Source: Armatimonadota bacterium (lineage in GTDB: Bacteria > Armatimonadota > Fimbriimonadia > Fimbriimonadales > Fimbriimonadaceae). Taken from it: DNA of 64,000 nucleotides. The notes under the pieces are model-generated. The model was not told where the DNA came from. It did not search any database and saw only the letters and a list, made by a program, of their open reading frames with translations. The stretch spans positions 398,594 through 462,593 of the forward strand of contig JAFDWS010000001.1 of assembly GCA_018268375.1 (NCBI GenBank), written 5' to 3'. The position numbers were made by a program, and so were the translations under genes. This document shows, one piece after another, positions 61,952 through 64,000 of the stretch (position 1 is its first letter; every line of letters begins with the position of its first letter).

Positions 61952-61957
61952 TAAAAT
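61952..61957 (+). promoter_or_regulatory. Leaderless-type -10 box of the HAF-repeat gene
   Basis: TAAAAT followed by 5 bases and the GTG at 61963; transcription would begin at or next to the start codon. Confidence 0.5.
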
Positions 61958-61962
61958 GAAGC

Positions 61963-63495
61963 GTGCGCTTGCTCTTTGTTGCCCTCCTCTCCCTCCCATG
62001 CTTTGCCGACGCGTCCCTTGTTTATACATACCGAGAGCTCCGCGGGCCCTTCGCTGGGCCAGCGGCCTCCAGCGAGGCATTCTCCATCAACGATAGGGGT
62101 AGCGTTGCTGGGGATGCCGGCGGCAGCGATGGTTGGTTCTCCCGCCTCTGGCAACCAGACGGCAGCGTCGTCACACTTCTTCCTAGTTCGGGACAGCAAG
62201 CAAGCTACGCCTACTGCCTGAGCGCCAGTGGCCGGTTCGTCGTCGGAGCGACGTATGGATCATCTGGCGAGCGGGCCTGCCTCTGGGACAATGGGATCGT
62301 CCAGGATCTCGGGATGTTGCCCGGATACACGACCAAGGCCAACGCCCTCAGCGTCAACGACGCGGGCCAGGCGGTCGGCTGGAGCTACAACGGAAACACC
62401 AACGGCTGGGCCGCGTGGAAGCTCGTGGGAGGAACCCTGGTCAAACTTCCGGAACTGCCGGGAGGGACAAACGTCTCTGGAGCGTACGGCGTCGGGCCGT
62501 CAGGGATAGTGACGGGCTGGTCCAAGGCGAACGGCTACCTTAGGGCGGTCTCTTGGGACGCCCAGGGCGTGCATGACCTGTTGCCCCCGAGCGGCCCTCC
62601 CCAGGAGGGATACGGCAACTGCATCAATGCCTTTGGTGAGATTTCGGGGGGAGCAGACTTCGGTCTAGGGTCCGCCTGGCAACCCGTCGTTTACCGCGAC
62701 GGTCAAGCGACGATGCTTGACCTCTACACAGGCTCCAACGGCTATGGAAGAGCGCAAGGCATCAATGACTGTGGTGTCTGCACGGGCCCAGCGGACAACC
62801 CCGCGAACAGTAACACGACCGAGGCCGCACTCTGGACGCGCGACGGCCGCATCTTCAACCTCATGGACCTGGCCGGCATGCCGCGCTTCAACGGCACCAC
62901 CGGATGGGGCGACACCCAGCCGACCGCCATCAACAACAAGGGGCAGGTCGTCGGCACCGGCACCTACAGCTACTCCGCCGGCCACGCCCGGGGCTCGGGC
63001 TTTCTGCTGACCCCGGTCTCCACCATCGTCCCACCGACGAGCCTGACCGTGGTCGCTGGCAAACAGACCTCCGGGAACCTCCAGAGCCTTGCGAGCGTCG
63101 ACGGCGACGCCCTCGCCGTCTGCCGCTTCATCGTCCCCAACCAGCAGGCCGACCCCGTCCAGGTCCGAGTTGAGGCGAGCCTGGCGTGGGCTCCCATGGC
63201 CCTCTGGTTCAAGAGCACCGCGAAGGTCACCCAGGTCGGGGCCTACTCCCTTTCCCTCAGCCTCTACGACTGGCAAGCGTCTATGTACGACTCGCTGACC
63301 GCTACCATCTCCCCGCTCACGACCTCCTACTCGAACTCTGAAGCGATCGCCAAGGGCGACGTCCTGCGATTCGTCCGCAGTGGCGACCACCAGGTCCGCG
63401 CCCTGCTCAAGGTCCGCGCCGCCGGCCCCTCCGCCTCAAGCGCCTGGTGCGCCCAGTTCGACCAGGCTGTCTGGGAAGCCGTCCCGCTTCCCTAG
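61963..63495 (+). CDS. Secreted HAF-repeat protein with the shared C-terminal module
   Basis: 510 residues from GTG at 61963. Signal peptide ([17 protein letters not shown]). Residues 30-345 carry HAF-type repeats of about 50 residues ([75 protein letters not shown]), a propeller-like extracellular repeat. The last 150 residues (about 63036-63495) are the module seen in the proteins at 2322, 23205 and 49303: [28 protein letters not shown], and [17 protein letters not shown]. Confidence 0.88.
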   Translation: MRLLFVALLSLPCFADASLVYTYRELRGPFAGPAASSEAFSINDRGSVAGDAGGSDGWFSRLWQPDGSVVTLLPSSGQQASYAYCLSASGRFVVGATYGSSGERACLWDNGIVQDLGMLPGYTTKANALSVNDAGQAVGWSYNGNTNGWAAWKLVGGTLVKLPELPGGTNVSGAYGVGPSGIVTGWSKANGYLRAVSWDAQGVHDLLPPSGPPQEGYGNCINAFGEISGGADFGLGSAWQPVVYRDGQATMLDLYTGSNGYGRAQGINDCGVCTGPADNPANSNTTEAALWTRDGRIFNLMDLAGMPRFNGTTGWGDTQPTAINNKGQVVGTGTYSYSAGHARGSGFLLTPVSTIVPPTSLTVVAGKQTSGNLQSLASVDGDALAVCRFIVPNQQADPVQVRVEASLAWAPMALWFKSTAKVTQVGAYSLSLSLYDWQASMYDSLTATISPLTTSYSNSEAIAKGDVLRFVRSGDHQVRALLKVRAAGPSASSAWCAQFDQAVWEAVPLP

Positions 63496-63570
63496 CCCTG
63501 GACTTCACCCATTCACCATTTCACCTATTCACCCGTTCGGGCTGTCCCGTAGCCCTGAACCCCAAGCTGG

Positions 63571-63576
63571 TATCCT
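63571..63576 (+). promoter_or_regulatory. Candidate extended -10 box of rpsB
   Basis: TGGTATCCT: TGn plus TATCCT at 63571-63576, leaving a leader of about 105 bases before rpsB. The leader could hold the usual S2 autoregulatory structure, not resolved by eye. Confidence 0.35.
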
Positions 63577-63688
63577 AAGACCCGGCGAAAGCCAAATACA
63601 CACGGCTCCTGCGCGCGCCCCTGGGTCTCCAGTGGGGAAACGGGCGGACACTTTGCCAGGGCCGGCGGAAGAACCCAGGAAACTGAAT

Positions 63689-64000
63689 ATGCCCCAACTC
63701 AGCATGAAAGAGCTGCTCGAGGCGGGCGTTCACTTCGGCCACCAGACACGGCGCTGGAACCCGAAGATGAAACGCTACATCTACGGCGCTCGCAACGGAA
63801 TCTATATCGTCGACCTCCACCAGACCATCAAGCTGTTCGAGGACGCCCTCAACTATGTCCAGCGCATCGTTGGCGACGGCGGCACCGTGCTCTTTGTCGG
63901 CACCAAGAAGCAAGCCCAAAGTGCCGTCCGCGAAGCCGCGCAGCGGTCTGGCCAGTACTGGGTCACCGAGCGGTGGCTCGGCGGCATGCTCACGAACTGG
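63689..64000 (+). CDS. rpsB: 30S ribosomal protein S2 (uS2), partial (C-terminus off the right edge)
   Basis: 104 residues translated by hand from the ATG at 63689, with AGGA upstream: [61 protein letters not shown] and WLGGMLTNW are all uS2 signatures. The rest lies beyond the window. Confidence 0.97.
   Translation, partial: MPQLSMKELLEAGVHFGHQTRRWNPKMKRYIYGARNGIYIVDLHQTIKLFEDALNYVQRIVGDGGTVLFVGTKKQAQSAVREAAQRSGQYWVTERWLGGMLTNW

Overview
The window looks like a chromosomal segment of a high-GC, diderm, heterotrophic bacterium. My best inference is the phylum Armatimonadota, class Fimbriimonadia (Fimbriimonas-like). That rests on style: a Kdo gene (kdsB, so an outer membrane with LPS), PEP-CTERM proteins, type II prepilin-like proteins, HAF-repeat and propeller proteins, many GTG/TTG starts, and start codons sitting 5-10 bases behind a TAnnnT box. 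No rRNA or tRNA gene and no CRISPR array was seen. Both edges cut genes: rel on the left and rpsB on the right. No gene-free stretch exceeds 300 bases. The longest, 55446-55732, carries a hairpin repeat array; in the next longest, 3735-3995, I see only a terminator hairpin.

Layout. 1-8.3 kb: stringent-response Rel, KdsB, a secreted protein, GreA, a GT2 glycosyltransferase, a polysaccharide ABC exporter pair, an FKBP-like protein and PhoU. 8.3-17.5 kb: an Opp/Dpp-type ATPase, NAD kinase, a TPR lipoprotein-era secreted protein, PurL, a small lipoprotein, a peptide-binding lipoprotein and RecO. 17.4-21.9 kb: a tightly overlapping run of six uncharacterised, mostly membrane genes between an acyl-CoA dehydrogenase and recO. 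23-28.6 kb: a secreted propeller-like protein, a lipoprotein-thioredoxin fusion, and the translation operon infC-rpmI-rplT. 28.7-33.1 kb: a DinB-like protein, a FadN-like beta-oxidation enzyme, and EtfB/EtfA; with the acyl-CoA dehydrogenase these form a fatty-acid oxidation set. 33.3-43.6 kb: a five-gene envelope operon read right to left (polytopic membrane protein, 1553-residue alpha-2-macroglobulin, VanW protein, GH20-like glycosidase, beta-lactamase-fold hydrolase). 43.7-50.6 kb: the N-terminal half of CarB, two tandem PEP-CTERM paralogues, a prepilin-like protein, an HlyD-type lipoprotein and an NHL-propeller protein. 50.8-55.4 kb: an AraC regulator and a capsid gene cassette of Mu-like phage type without packaging, tail or integration genes. 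55.4-64 kb: repeats, a 605-residue unknown protein, rpsT, a GNAT enzyme, a stranded tailspike-like gene, a HAF-repeat protein and rpsB.

Most notable for novelty: (1) four secreted proteins with different N-terminal halves share one C-terminal module of about 150 residues, with a CRFIV-like core and a C-terminal Trp/Cys/Pro motif; (2) the six-gene membrane module at 17.4-21.9 kb; (3) the alpha-2-macroglobulin/VanW/GH20/hydrolase operon; (4) the reduced capsid cassette flanked by hairpin repeats; (5) widespread likely leaderless transcripts.
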